Made by a program: the position numbers and the translations under genes. From UBA8231 sp036011085 (lineage in GTDB: Bacteria; Latescibacterota; UBA2968; UBA8231): DNA of 64,000 bases. The stretch is taken from assembly GCA_036011085.1 (NCBI GenBank), contig DASCMS010000044.1:124001-188000 (forward strand), given 5' to 3'. Each line of letters starts with the position of its first letter. The first letter of the stretch is position 1. Shown here in pieces: positions 42,055 to 50,388 of the stretch. The notes under the pieces were generated by a model. The model was not told the origin of the DNA. It saw only the letters and a list, made by a program, of their open reading frames with translations, and ran no database searches.

Positions 42055-44400
42055 CTACAGGTCCCAGCTCCAGTTGAACCCCAGTGACGGTAGCAGGCGG
42101 AACCAGTACTCCGGAGATTGCCGCAGTCCACAGCTCTCCGGGGTCTCATCGGAGCACTGGAAGTTGTACTCATAGCCCGAGACGTTGCCATGGTCGTAGA
42201 GGTTGGTCACCTCGAAGAAGGCGTGGATCTCGCCGCCAAACACGCGAAAGGCGCGGTTGAGGCGGGCGTCGAGACGGTGGAAGGCGGGATAGGTTCGGCC
42301 GTTGGGTTCACCGAGCTCGGTGGTGAAGAAGCCGCCCGAATCCGATGTGCGCGTGAAGGCCAGGCTCTGCAAGGTGTAGGGCCAGCCGCTACGGTACTGC
42401 CACGCCAGATTGAGATGCCAGCGAAGGCTCGGACGGTAGTTGAGGTCGGCGTAGACGGTGTGGCGCTGATCGTAGCGACCGGGGATGTCCCGCTGGAAGG
42501 GGTAACTCTGATCGCCGACGCCGAAAGCGCGGATGTCGTCGCGCACCTCGGCCAGGGCGTAGCTGAGCCACCAGGTGAATCGATCGTCGGCATCGCGCTT
42601 GAGATAGACCTCCAGTCCCCTCGATCGGCCACCGTCGAGGTCGAGACGGATGCGGTCGCCCTGCAGCTCCGGGAAGATCTCGATGTCGTCCAGCCAGTTG
42701 CGCCACTTGGGTTGACGCGAGGACAGCTGCTTGTCGTAGGCTTCGATCCGCAGGTGTATATCATCGTCGAGCAGGTGCTCGAGACCGACGACACGGTGTT
42801 CGGAGCGTTCCGCCGGCAGGAAGGTTGCCTGGCCCTCCTCCACCCGGAGCTGGTGAATTGCCTGGCTCTGATGATACCGTCCCCAGGCGGCGCGCAGGTG
42901 GGTCCGCGACCCCAGGGCATAGACGAGACTGAGTCGCGGGCTGACCAGGCGATCGTCAGTGTGGTCGATGTCGTCGTAGCGCAGCCCGAGCTCGGCGGTC
43001 AGCTTCGGCGTCAGGCGGAGCCGATCGGCAGCGTACAACGAGAAGCTGGGCTGCGTCAGTTCGAGAGCGACGGCGGTAGTGTCCTGGTTGTCGAGCAACT
43101 CGCCGGTGGCATCCCGATGCAGGAGACGCTGATCGCTCAGGTAGTCGTAGTAGCCGTCGAGGTGGCGCAGGTCGAAGCCCCACTTCAGGAAATGGTCGGG
43201 TGTGGCCTCCCAGCTCCAGTCCTGTCGCAGGGAGAGGATGTCGAAGTCACGTTCGTCCCGGATGACGAACTCCTGAACGCCGTCGTCGAAGTAGCCGACG
43301 CCGACGCGATCGGAGCTGACCCGACCGGCAGACAGCGTTGTGCGACCCACCAGGGCCGGACTCAGGGTGGACGTCAGACTGAGCCATCCGTACGTGTTGC
43401 CGTAGCCGGTGTTCGATTCGTCGTCGTCATCCTCCATCAGATCGAAGTCGTCGCGGGAGCGCAACAGACTCGCCTGCAGGTGGTGGGCGCCGGTCAGTTC
43501 GTAGGTGTACTTGGCGAACAGGTCGCTGTATCTGGGATCGATGTCCTCGTCCTCACCCATGAGGGCCAGCACGATGTCGAGGTATCCACGGCGGGCCGAC
43601 ACCAGCCAGGAGCTGCGTTCACCAGCACCCTCGAACTGCGCCCGCGTGTTCATCATGCTCAGGCCGATGGAGGCCCGGCGTTGCCCGGGCTCGGGGCTGC
43701 GGGAGCGCACATCGAAAACCCCGCTGAGTCGATCGCCATATTCGGCGGAAAAGCCGCCGGTGAGCAGGTCGACGCTCTCGATCAGGCCGACGTCGACGAT
43801 GCTGAGGGCGCCGCCGTTGATGTCCTTCAGATGGAACGGTTCGAACAGCTCGACGCCGTCGAGACGCACCAGGACCTCTTCCTGCTCGCCCCCACGGACG
43901 GTGAACTTGGCCGAGTAGTCGCTGCCGGCGACCCCCGGCAGGCGGGTGACGGCACGGAAGATGTCCTCACCGAACTGAGGTATGCTCTGAATCTCCTCCT
44001 CGCTCAGCACCTGGTGCGACCCCCCGGCGTCGCCCATGATGGCGAAGCGGCCGGGTGTGACGGTGATCTCACGCAGGGAGATCACATCGACTGTGAGGTA
44101 GGCACGCAGCTGCAACGGCACGGCCTCCGTGATGTCGAATTCGGACTTCCACGGTGCATAACCGATGAGCCGGATCTCCACCGTCGCCGCACCGGTGGGC
44201 AGGACGAGGGAGAAACGACCATCGTCGTCGCACACGGTGCCGCTGGCGCCGTCGCGCACGACGACGATGGCGCCCGGCAGGGGCAGCCCGGTGGATTCAT
44301 CGAATACGCGGCCCTCGATCCGACCCGTCTGCGCGGCCAGCGGTGACGTCAGCATGAGCAGAAGAAACGGGAGGAGGACCCTTGGTACGGTGAGCGGCAT
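42055..44400 (-). CDS. TonB-dependent outer-membrane receptor with carboxypeptidase-regulatory N-terminal domain
   Basis: A 781-residue receptor. ATG at 44400 gives the signal peptide (LLPFLLLMLTSPLAAQ). Then come a CarboxypepD_reg-like domain (about 25-105, GRIEGRVFDESTG), a plug domain (about 120-230, TVRGGEQEEVLVRLDG and DRLSGVFDV) and a 22-strand type barrel to the C terminus. This SusC-like/outer-membrane receptor build is typical of FCB-type bacteria. Ligand not evident; it lies between the hypothetical gene at 41246 and ilvD, 8 bases downstream of the latter. Confidence 0.92.
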   Translation of the reverse strand: MPLTVPRVLLPFLLLMLTSPLAAQTGRIEGRVFDESTGLPLPGAIVVVRDGASGTVCDDDGRFSLVLPTGAATVEIRLIGYAPWKSEFDITEAVPLQLRAYLTVDVISLREITVTPGRFAIMGDAGGSHQVLSEEEIQSIPQFGEDIFRAVTRLPGVAGSDYSAKFTVRGGEQEEVLVRLDGVELFEPFHLKDINGGALSIVDVGLIESVDLLTGGFSAEYGDRLSGVFDVRSRSPEPGQRRASIGLSMMNTRAQFEGAGERSSWLVSARRGYLDIVLALMGEDEDIDPRYSDLFAKYTYELTGAHHLQASLLRSRDDFDLMEDDDDESNTGYGNTYGWLSLTSTLSPALVGRTTLSAGRVSSDRVGVGYFDDGVQEFVIRDERDFDILSLRQDWSWEATPDHFLKWGFDLRHLDGYYDYLSDQRLLHRDATGELLDNQDTTAVALELTQPSFSLYAADRLRLTPKLTAELGLRYDDIDHTDDRLVSPRLSLVYALGSRTHLRAAWGRYHQSQAIHQLRVEEGQATFLPAERSEHRVVGLEHLLDDDIHLRIEAYDKQLSSRQPKWRNWLDDIEIFPELQGDRIRLDLDGGRSRGLEVYLKRDADDRFTWWLSYALAEVRDDIRAFGVGDQSYPFQRDIPGRYDQRHTVYADLNYRPSLRWHLNLAWQYRSGWPYTLQSLAFTRTSDSGGFFTTELGEPNGRTYPAFHRLDARLNRAFRVFGGEIHAFFEVTNLYDHGNVSGYEYNFQCSDETPESCGLRQSPEYWFRLLPSLGFNWSWDL

Positions 44401-44408
44401 CTGAATCT

Positions 44409-46271
44409 TCAGCGCTGCACCTGGGTCACGTCGCGCACTGCGCCCCGGGAGGCACTGGTCGTCAGGGCCGCGTACGCCTGCAGCGCTGTAGAGACAGCCC
44501 GCGACCGCTTGCCCGGCTGCCACGCCTCAGCGCCGAGAGCCTCCATGCGCTCTCGGCGGGCTGACAGTTCTTCGGTCGACACCAACAATTCGACCTGGCG
44601 TTGCGGGATGTCGAAGCGGATCGTGTCTCCCTCTTCCACCAGACCGATGATCCCGCCCTCGGCGGCTTCGGGCGAAACGTGGCCGATGGACAGTCCGCTC
44701 GTGCCGCCCGAGAAACGGCCGTCCGTAAGCAGGGCGCAGCTCTTGCCGAGACCTTTCGACTTGATATAGGAAGTGGGGTAGAGCATCTCCTGCATTCCCG
44801 GTCCACCCTTGGGTCCCTCGTAGCGGATGACGATGACATCACCGGCGTTGACGCGGTTGGTGAGGATCGCTTCACAGGCCGCCTCCTGTGACTCGTAGAT
44901 TCGAGCCGGCCCGGCGAAGACAAGGATCGATTCGTCCACGCCTGCCGTCTTCACGATGCAGCCGTCCTCGGCGATGTTGCCGAAGAGCACGGCGAGCCCG
45001 CCATCTTTCGAATAGGCATGCTCGACCGATCGGATACAGCCGGCAGCCGCATCGGTGTCGGCCGCCTCGTGGTAGTTGCTCTGCGAGAAGGCCTCCTTCG
45101 TGCGCACCCTGCCAGGGGCGACGAGCGCGCGCTGCTCGGCGGCTTCGTCCGCGGTCCCCGAGCGAATGTCGTCAGCGGCGAGCAGGTCGCCGAGACTCCT
45201 GCCGGAGATGGTACGAGTGTCGGTGTGCACCAGCCCGGCGCGGGCCAGCTCACCCAGAATCGACGGAATGCCGCCAGCATGGGCGACGTCCTCCACGTGG
45301 AACTGCTGCGTCGCCGGCGCCACCTTGCAGATGCAGGGCACTTTGCGCGACAGGCGGTCGATGTCGGCCATGGTGAAGTCGACGCCGGCCTCCTCGGCCA
45401 TGGCCAGAAGGTGCAGGACCGTGTTGGTGGAGCCTCCCATGGCGATATCGAGGGTCATGGCGTTTTCGAAAGCTTCGAAGGTGGCCACGGAGCGCGGCAG
45501 TACGGAACGGTCGCCGTCGCGGTAGTAGGCCTGCGCCATCTCGACGATGCGGTGGCCAGCCTGCTCGAACAGTGACCAGCGCAACTCATGCGTCGCCAGC
45601 ACGGTGCCGTTGCCCGGCAGAGCCAGGCCGATGGCCTCGTTCAGGCAGTTCATGCTGTTGGCGGTGAACATACCCGAACAGGAGCCGCACGTGGGACAGG
45701 CGGCGGACTCCATCTTCTCCAGGTCGGCGTCGGAGACATTGTCATCGCCGGCGGCGATCATCGAATCGATGAGGTCGAGCTTGGCAGGTCCCGTCTCCAG
45801 TTCTTCACGGCCGGCTTCCATGGGTCCGCCGGAGACGAAGATCGTCGGCAGGTTCAACCTCAGCGCCGCCATCTGCATGCCAGGGGTGATCTTGTCGCAG
45901 TTGGAGATGCAGATGAGGGCGTCGGCCGTGTGGGCGTTGACCATATACTCCACCGAGTCGGCGATGAGCTCGCGGCTGGGCAGGGAGTAGAGCATGCCGT
46001 CGTGTCCCATGGCGATGCCGTCGTCGATGGCGATGGTATTGAATTCGACGCCGTAGCCCCCGGCGGCATCGATGATCTGCTTGACCCGCTGACCGATGGG
46101 GTGCAGGTGCACGTGGCCGGGCACGAACTGGGTGAAGGAATTGGCGATAGCGATGACGGGTTTCTTGAAGTCCTCCGTCTTCATGCCGGTGGCACGCCAC
46201 AGGGCACGGGCACCGGCCATGCGCCGGCCTTCGGTGGAGGTGGCGCTGCGGAGGGGTATGGGGGTCGCCAT
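44409..46271 (-). CDS. ilvD: Dihydroxy-acid dehydratase
   Basis: A 620-residue IlvD/Edd family enzyme that converts dihydroxy-acids to 2-keto acids in valine/isoleucine synthesis. Fe-S and metal motifs CISNCDKITPGM and CPTCGSCSGMFTANSMNCL are present, together with GGSTNTVLHL, GRFSGGTSGLSIGHVSPEA and the full family length. Start MATPIPLRSATSTEGRRMAGAR corresponds to the usual enterobacterial-type N terminus. No other ilv/leu genes are adjacent. The 218-base gap to the divergent gene at 46490 should hold both promoters; only a TATATT at 46477-46482 stands out. Confidence 0.97.
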   Translation of the reverse strand: MATPIPLRSATSTEGRRMAGARALWRATGMKTEDFKKPVIAIANSFTQFVPGHVHLHPIGQRVKQIIDAAGGYGVEFNTIAIDDGIAMGHDGMLYSLPSRELIADSVEYMVNAHTADALICISNCDKITPGMQMAALRLNLPTIFVSGGPMEAGREELETGPAKLDLIDSMIAAGDDNVSDADLEKMESAACPTCGSCSGMFTANSMNCLNEAIGLALPGNGTVLATHELRWSLFEQAGHRIVEMAQAYYRDGDRSVLPRSVATFEAFENAMTLDIAMGGSTNTVLHLLAMAEEAGVDFTMADIDRLSRKVPCICKVAPATQQFHVEDVAHAGGIPSILGELARAGLVHTDTRTISGRSLGDLLAADDIRSGTADEAAEQRALVAPGRVRTKEAFSQSNYHEAADTDAAAGCIRSVEHAYSKDGGLAVLFGNIAEDGCIVKTAGVDESILVFAGPARIYESQEAACEAILTNRVNAGDVIVIRYEGPKGGPGMQEMLYPTSYIKSKGLGKSCALLTDGRFSGGTSGLSIGHVSPEAAEGGIIGLVEEGDTIRFDIPQRQVELLVSTEELSARRERMEALGAEAWQPGKRSRAVSTALQAYAALTTSASRGAVRDVTQVQR

Positions 46272-46489
46272 GGTCTGTTCCGTTGGGCGTGTGGTGGCTG
46301 AATGGGTGATGGCAGGAAGATACGGGTTGCAGCCGTCGTCTGGCAGGGGGACACCGTGTGCCCACTGCCGGTGGGCCTGAAGGGCACACTTCCGGAGTCC
46401 GGTGACCAGATGAAGGCAGCTCTGGCACGTTCACCAGGCCAGGGTCCGGGGCGCGACGGGTCCTGACGGCATCGACTATATTTTGAGTC

Positions 46490-47281
46490 ATGTGGCGCGC
46501 ACAGTATTCATCCCTGATCCTCGGGTTTCTTGCCTGCAGCCCGCAGACTGAGCCCGGGGCATCGGGTACGACGACACAGACCAGCGGCCGGGCCGCGCAT
46601 GATCTGCTGACGGAGTATCAGGAGAGCTTCCCGAAGTACATCCTCCGTGGCGACACAACGTCGGGCCTGTGTGTCGATATCCTGCACGAGATCGGGCGTG
46701 TCTCCGGACTGAGCATCGGCACAGCGACGCCAGCCTTCACCCCCTTCGCCCGTCTACAAAGGCATCTCGAGACAGGTCGGATCGACCTCTTCGTGGGATT
46801 CCGCAAAACGCCGGCCCGGGAGGCCCGCTACCGATTCCTCGAGCCGCCCGTCTATCGTGTCTCGACGGTTGTCGCCGCCCTGGCCGATGAAGAGCTGGAA
46901 GAGATCGGGGATCTCGACGAACTGGCAGGGGAGCGGGTCATGATTCCGCACGGGAGCGCGACAGCGCAGCTGGTCAAGGCACAGCATCCTCTGCTCGAGG
47001 TCGATGAAGGGGGTGATATCTTCGCCTGCCTGGAGAAACTCGTGCGCCGCCGGGGGCGTTTCGTCGTCTACCACGATCTGGGAGTCCTCGCCGCCAGCCG
47101 TCAGATGGGCCTGCAGGAATCTGTGAAAGTCCTTCCCGGAACTTTCGGTGAGTACGAGCACTACGTGGCAGTCTCCTCTGCAGCTGACCCGGACAAGGTA
47201 GCCCGAGTTGCCGCCGCTCTTGCCGAGCTGGATCAGACGAAGGTTCTCGATCGGATCTCCAGGAGATACAAGACCCCGTGA
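46490..47281 (+). CDS. Solute-binding lipoprotein, amino-acid-type periplasmic binding protein
   Basis: A 263-residue PBP2-type protein. A lipobox-like GFLAC near residue 15 suggests a lipoprotein. The binding fold shows GLCVDILHEIGR, GRIDLFVGFRKTPARE and LAGERVMIPHGSA, as in family 3 solute-binding proteins. No permease or ATPase genes are near, so it may be a stand-alone receptor or sensor partner. A TATATT at 46477-46482 lies so close to the ATG that the mRNA would be nearly leaderless; no ribosome site is seen. It overlaps the next gene at TGATG. Confidence 0.82.
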   Translation: MWRAQYSSLILGFLACSPQTEPGASGTTTQTSGRAAHDLLTEYQESFPKYILRGDTTSGLCVDILHEIGRVSGLSIGTATPAFTPFARLQRHLETGRIDLFVGFRKTPAREARYRFLEPPVYRVSTVVAALADEELEEIGDLDELAGERVMIPHGSATAQLVKAQHPLLEVDEGGDIFACLEKLVRRRGRFVVYHDLGVLAASRQMGLQESVKVLPGTFGEYEHYVAVSSAADPDKVARVAAALAELDQTKVLDRISRRYKTP

Positions 47282-48546
47282 TGCGCCAGCCACTCGAGGC
47301 CGTGCTCAGACCGCCACAGAAGGTCCGAGTGTGGGCTCGAGGTCATGTTGCGCTCCTATTGGCGACGCTCTGGCCGGCTTCGAGTCCGGCGCAGCTGGAG
47401 GAATCGACCCGTCCTCACCATGGGGGTGTCCTCGTCTTCTCCTCCGCCAACAGCGCTCTTCAGTGGCGTCTCGACGGGCGGGTGCAGATCGACGGGGCGT
47501 ATTATCTCGATCGTGAGAACGACTGGAGCTCGGGCAGCGAAGTGAGGCGGGCGCGCTTCGGTGTACGAACGGTCCTCCACCATCGATGGCGGACCGAACT
47601 GGATGTGGATCTGAGCGACGACGAGGTGCGCTTACGGGATGCTTGGATCGGGTGGCGCCGAGACCGTTTTCTCTGGCGGGTCGGTCACTTCAAGGAACCC
47701 TTCAGTCTCGACCGACTGACGAGTTCGGCCAACCACACCTTCATGGAAAGTGCCCTGACGGATGCTCTGACCCCGGGCAGACACATAGGTCTCGGCGTGG
47801 AAGCCGATCGTGGCATCTGGTATCTGGCCGCCGGCGTTTTCGGGCAGGAAGCTCGGAGTACAGATGAAGACGCCGATGAGGCCGTGGGGCTTACAGGACG
47901 GCTTGTCGCCCATCCCACGATCGGCGAGGGCACACTGGTTCATCTCGGTCTGGCAGTCACGCGGCGTACGCCCGATGCGGACAATGGATCGGCTGACCAG
48001 GTGCGCTTCCGAACTCAGCTGGAGACAGATGTGGAACGATCCTGGGTACTGTCGACGGGGCGGATCTCCCACGCTCGTCACCACCTGGCAGGTGGGTTGG
48101 AGACAGCTATTGCCAGGGGGCCGCTGCGTCTGCAGGCGGAATACATCGTGGCCCGTGTCCTGCGTCGCAGCCCTTTCGAGACGGCAGTGCTGGATGGTGC
48201 CTATGTGCAGGCTGCCTGGCTGCTCTCGGATGGGGTGACGCACAGATACGTGCCACTGGAAGCCGAGTTTGGCATGGCAACGCCATCCGAGGAGAAGCCC
48301 GCATGGGAGATCGCCTTGCGGCAGAGCTTCCTCGATCTCAACGACTTCGACGCCGAAGTCTTCGGTGGATCTGCTCGGAGTACGACCATTGCCTTGAACT
48401 ACTATGCCAACCTGAATGTCCGCCTGCAGCTGAATGCTTCCCACGTGAACACGGATGAATTCGCCACGGGGGGCTCGCCTGTTGGCTCTCTCGTGGGAGA
48501 TGACGAGTTTTCCTTCGTACAGATGCGATGGCAGGCGCTTTTCTAG
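47281..48546 (+). CDS. OprP/OprO-type outer-membrane porin
   Basis: A 421-residue protein (ATG 47281 overlapping the previous stop). After a signal segment (HVALLLATLWPASSPAQ) it shows the phosphate-selective porin pattern: RLDGRVQIDGAYY, RRARFGVRT, GHFKEPFSLDRLTSSANHTFMES and a C-terminal strand ending in Phe (QMRWQALF). The family forms trimeric anion channels; the actual ion selectivity is unknown. It is coupled to the binding-protein gene, which suggests a joint uptake function. Confidence 0.88.
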   Translation: MRQPLEAVLRPPQKVRVWARGHVALLLATLWPASSPAQLEESTRPHHGGVLVFSSANSALQWRLDGRVQIDGAYYLDRENDWSSGSEVRRARFGVRTVLHHRWRTELDVDLSDDEVRLRDAWIGWRRDRFLWRVGHFKEPFSLDRLTSSANHTFMESALTDALTPGRHIGLGVEADRGIWYLAAGVFGQEARSTDEDADEAVGLTGRLVAHPTIGEGTLVHLGLAVTRRTPDADNGSADQVRFRTQLETDVERSWVLSTGRISHARHHLAGGLETAIARGPLRLQAEYIVARVLRRSPFETAVLDGAYVQAAWLLSDGVTHRYVPLEAEFGMATPSEEKPAWEIALRQSFLDLNDFDAEVFGGSARSTTIALNYYANLNVRLQLNASHVNTDEFATGGSPVGSLVGDDEFSFVQMRWQALF

Positions 48547-48566
48547 TGAGTGCGAAAGGAGGGACC

Positions 48567-49092
48567 ATGAGATTGCTGGTTTTATGCTGTCTGGTGTCCA
48601 TCGGTTGCGGCTCGGACGACGGTGAGGGACCGACGTCCCCGACTTCGGAGTCGCCGCGGGTGTTCGTCAACGAGTTGCTCGCATCCAACGACTCTGTCAA
48701 CGTGGATCCGGATTTCGGTGAGGCCGCAGACTGGGTGGAACTCTACAACGCCGAGTCTGAACCGGTCGCCCTGGGTGGCATGTATCTGACTGACGATGCT
48801 GACGAGCCGACGAAGTGGTTGATTCCGGCGGGTGTGATGATCGACGCCGGTGGCTACCTTGGTGATCTACGCCGATGACGAAGACACCCTGATGACGGCG
48901 CTTCACACAAGCTTCAAACTGGGCAAGAGCGGCGAGGTGGTGGGGCTGTATGACACCGACGACAGGGGAAACCGCACGATCGATCTGGTCGTTTTCGACG
49001 AGCAGACGACGGATGTGTCCTTCGGCCGCGAGTCCGATGGCGCCGAGGACTGGCAGCAGTTTGCCGAGCCGACTCCTGGCAGTTCGAACTAG
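48567..49092 (+). pseudogene. Lamin-tail-domain lipoprotein, split by a one-base frameshift
   Basis: The ATG at 48567 (GGAGG upstream) begins a lipoprotein signal (LVSIGC) followed by the start of a lamin tail domain (FVNELLASN, WVELYNAE, WLIPAG). After GGYL near 48860 the frame runs into a stop at 48878, but the domain continues in another frame (VIYADDED to DGAEDWQQFAEPTPGSSN) to 49092. Removing one T of the CTTGG at 48858-48862 joins both halves. The protein would be about 175 residues. Either a true broken gene or a sequencing indel. Confidence 0.75.
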
Positions 49093-49152
49093 TGCTCTGT
49101 TAGTGTCGTGAGGCGTCATTTCTATCACTGGGTGATTGCCGCCATCGTGCCG

Positions 49153-49164
49153 CTCTCTCTCTCT
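49153..49164 (+). repeat. (CT)6 dinucleotide tract at a frameshift point
   Basis: Six CT units lie in the first membrane segment of the histidine kinase that follows. With six units the frame from GTG 49108 stops at 49201; with five units it would run into the kinase frame (VPLSLFIWGYEEY). The tract thus sits exactly where the frame is lost. Confidence 0.8.
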
Positions 49165-49199
49165 TCATCTGGGGGTACGAGGAGTACACCGAGAGACAG

Positions 49200-50366
49200 G
49201 TGACCTCGCTGGTCGAGCACCATGCGCGCTTCCTGGAAGGTCCGGTGTGGCACCTGAACCGGGCAGAGGCGGCGAGGGACCTCGAGCTGATCGCCAGCAG
49301 CGGACACTTCGGACGTCTGGCTCTCTTCCTCAACGACGGGAGCGTTTTCGCGGCCTTCGATCCACAACTCGAGGAGAGTGGGATCGAGAGGATTCTGAGA
49401 CGATCTCACCTGATCCGGGAATCGCTCCACGTCCATCCCCTCTCAAGACACGGCGGGCAGATCGGACGTATCGAACTCACGTGGCTCAATCGCAACGTGT
49501 ACGTCTACTTCTACGCGATCTTCGTTATTGCTCTCGTCCTCAAAGTGGGTCAGTACTACCTGCGCCTGGTCGAGAATCGCCACTTGCTCGAGCATCGTGT
49601 CGAGGAGCGAACCGAGGAGCTGAGTCGCTCTGTGGCGCAGCTGCAGGAGGAAGTGGCCGAACGACTGCGGGCGGAGGAACGACTGGAGCATTCTCTAGAG
49701 GAGAAGGAGGTGCTCATCAAGGAGGTCCACCACCGGGTGAAGAACAACCTGCAGGTGATCTCCAGTATGCTCAGTCTGCAGGCGGGCTACATCGAGAATG
49801 ATGAGGCAAGAGCCGCCTTCGCCGACGGGCGGGCACGCATCGAATCGATCGCGCAGATCCACGAACGGCTGTATCAAGCGGTCGACCTGTCCCGCATCGA
49901 TGTGCCCGCTTACCTCGAGGCGCTGGCGAGCCGGATCTTCAATGCCCAGGCACACAGGGACGGGGTCGAACTGTCGACGGATATTGAGCCGGTGGCGTTG
50001 ACCATGTCCCAGGCGGTGCCCTGTGGGCTCGTCCTCAACGAACTGCTGACCAACGCGTTGAAGCACGCCTTTCCCCATGGCGAAGGCCGTGTCTTCGTGT
50101 CACTGAAGAAGGTCCGCCGGGACCAGGCCTGCCTCAGCGTCTGTGACAATGGCCAGGGCATTCCGGAAGGTGTGGACATAAAGAGGGGCGAAACCCTCGG
50201 CGTGCTCCTGGTCTCATCCCTGGCCAAGACGCTGCATGGCCAGCTCGACGTGACCCAAAATGGCGGAACAACGGTGTGTGTCACGATGCCCCTGAGCGCT
50301 GAAGTTGACCTCGGGGCCAGAGGCGGCGCTGTTCCGGAGTCTGATCGCGCCCCTGGCCGGGCGTGA
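49200..50366 (+). CDS. HisKA_2-type sensor histidine kinase, N terminus out of frame
   Basis: The readable frame encodes a short periplasmic sensor region, one membrane helix (VYVYFYAIFVIALVLKVGQYY), a coiled coil, a HisKA_2 dimerisation domain with the phosphorylatable His in EVHHRVKNNLQVI and a HATPase (NELLTNALKHAF, GQGIPEG). The natural start appears to be GTG 49108, giving a first membrane segment (RHFYHWVIAAIVPLSL), but a (CT)6 tract puts it out of frame. GTG 49200 could start a shortened protein lacking that helix. No response regulator is adjacent. The family often senses light or stress in general stress pathways; signal unknown. Confidence 0.8.
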   Translation: MTSLVEHHARFLEGPVWHLNRAEAARDLELIASSGHFGRLALFLNDGSVFAAFDPQLEESGIERILRRSHLIRESLHVHPLSRHGGQIGRIELTWLNRNVYVYFYAIFVIALVLKVGQYYLRLVENRHLLEHRVEERTEELSRSVAQLQEEVAERLRAEERLEHSLEEKEVLIKEVHHRVKNNLQVISSMLSLQAGYIENDEARAAFADGRARIESIAQIHERLYQAVDLSRIDVPAYLEALASRIFNAQAHRDGVELSTDIEPVALTMSQAVPCGLVLNELLTNALKHAFPHGEGRVFVSLKKVRRDQACLSVCDNGQGIPEGVDIKRGETLGVLLVSSLAKTLHGQLDVTQNGGTTVCVTMPLSAEVDLGARGGAVPESDRAPGRA

Positions 50367-50388
50367 GCCTCAGGAAAGGAACCGAAAC

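Noticed and set aside
42118..44346. 742-codon open frame on the plus strand
   Set aside because: Shadow of the TonB receptor gene; His/Glu/Val-biased translation without signal peptide or domain.
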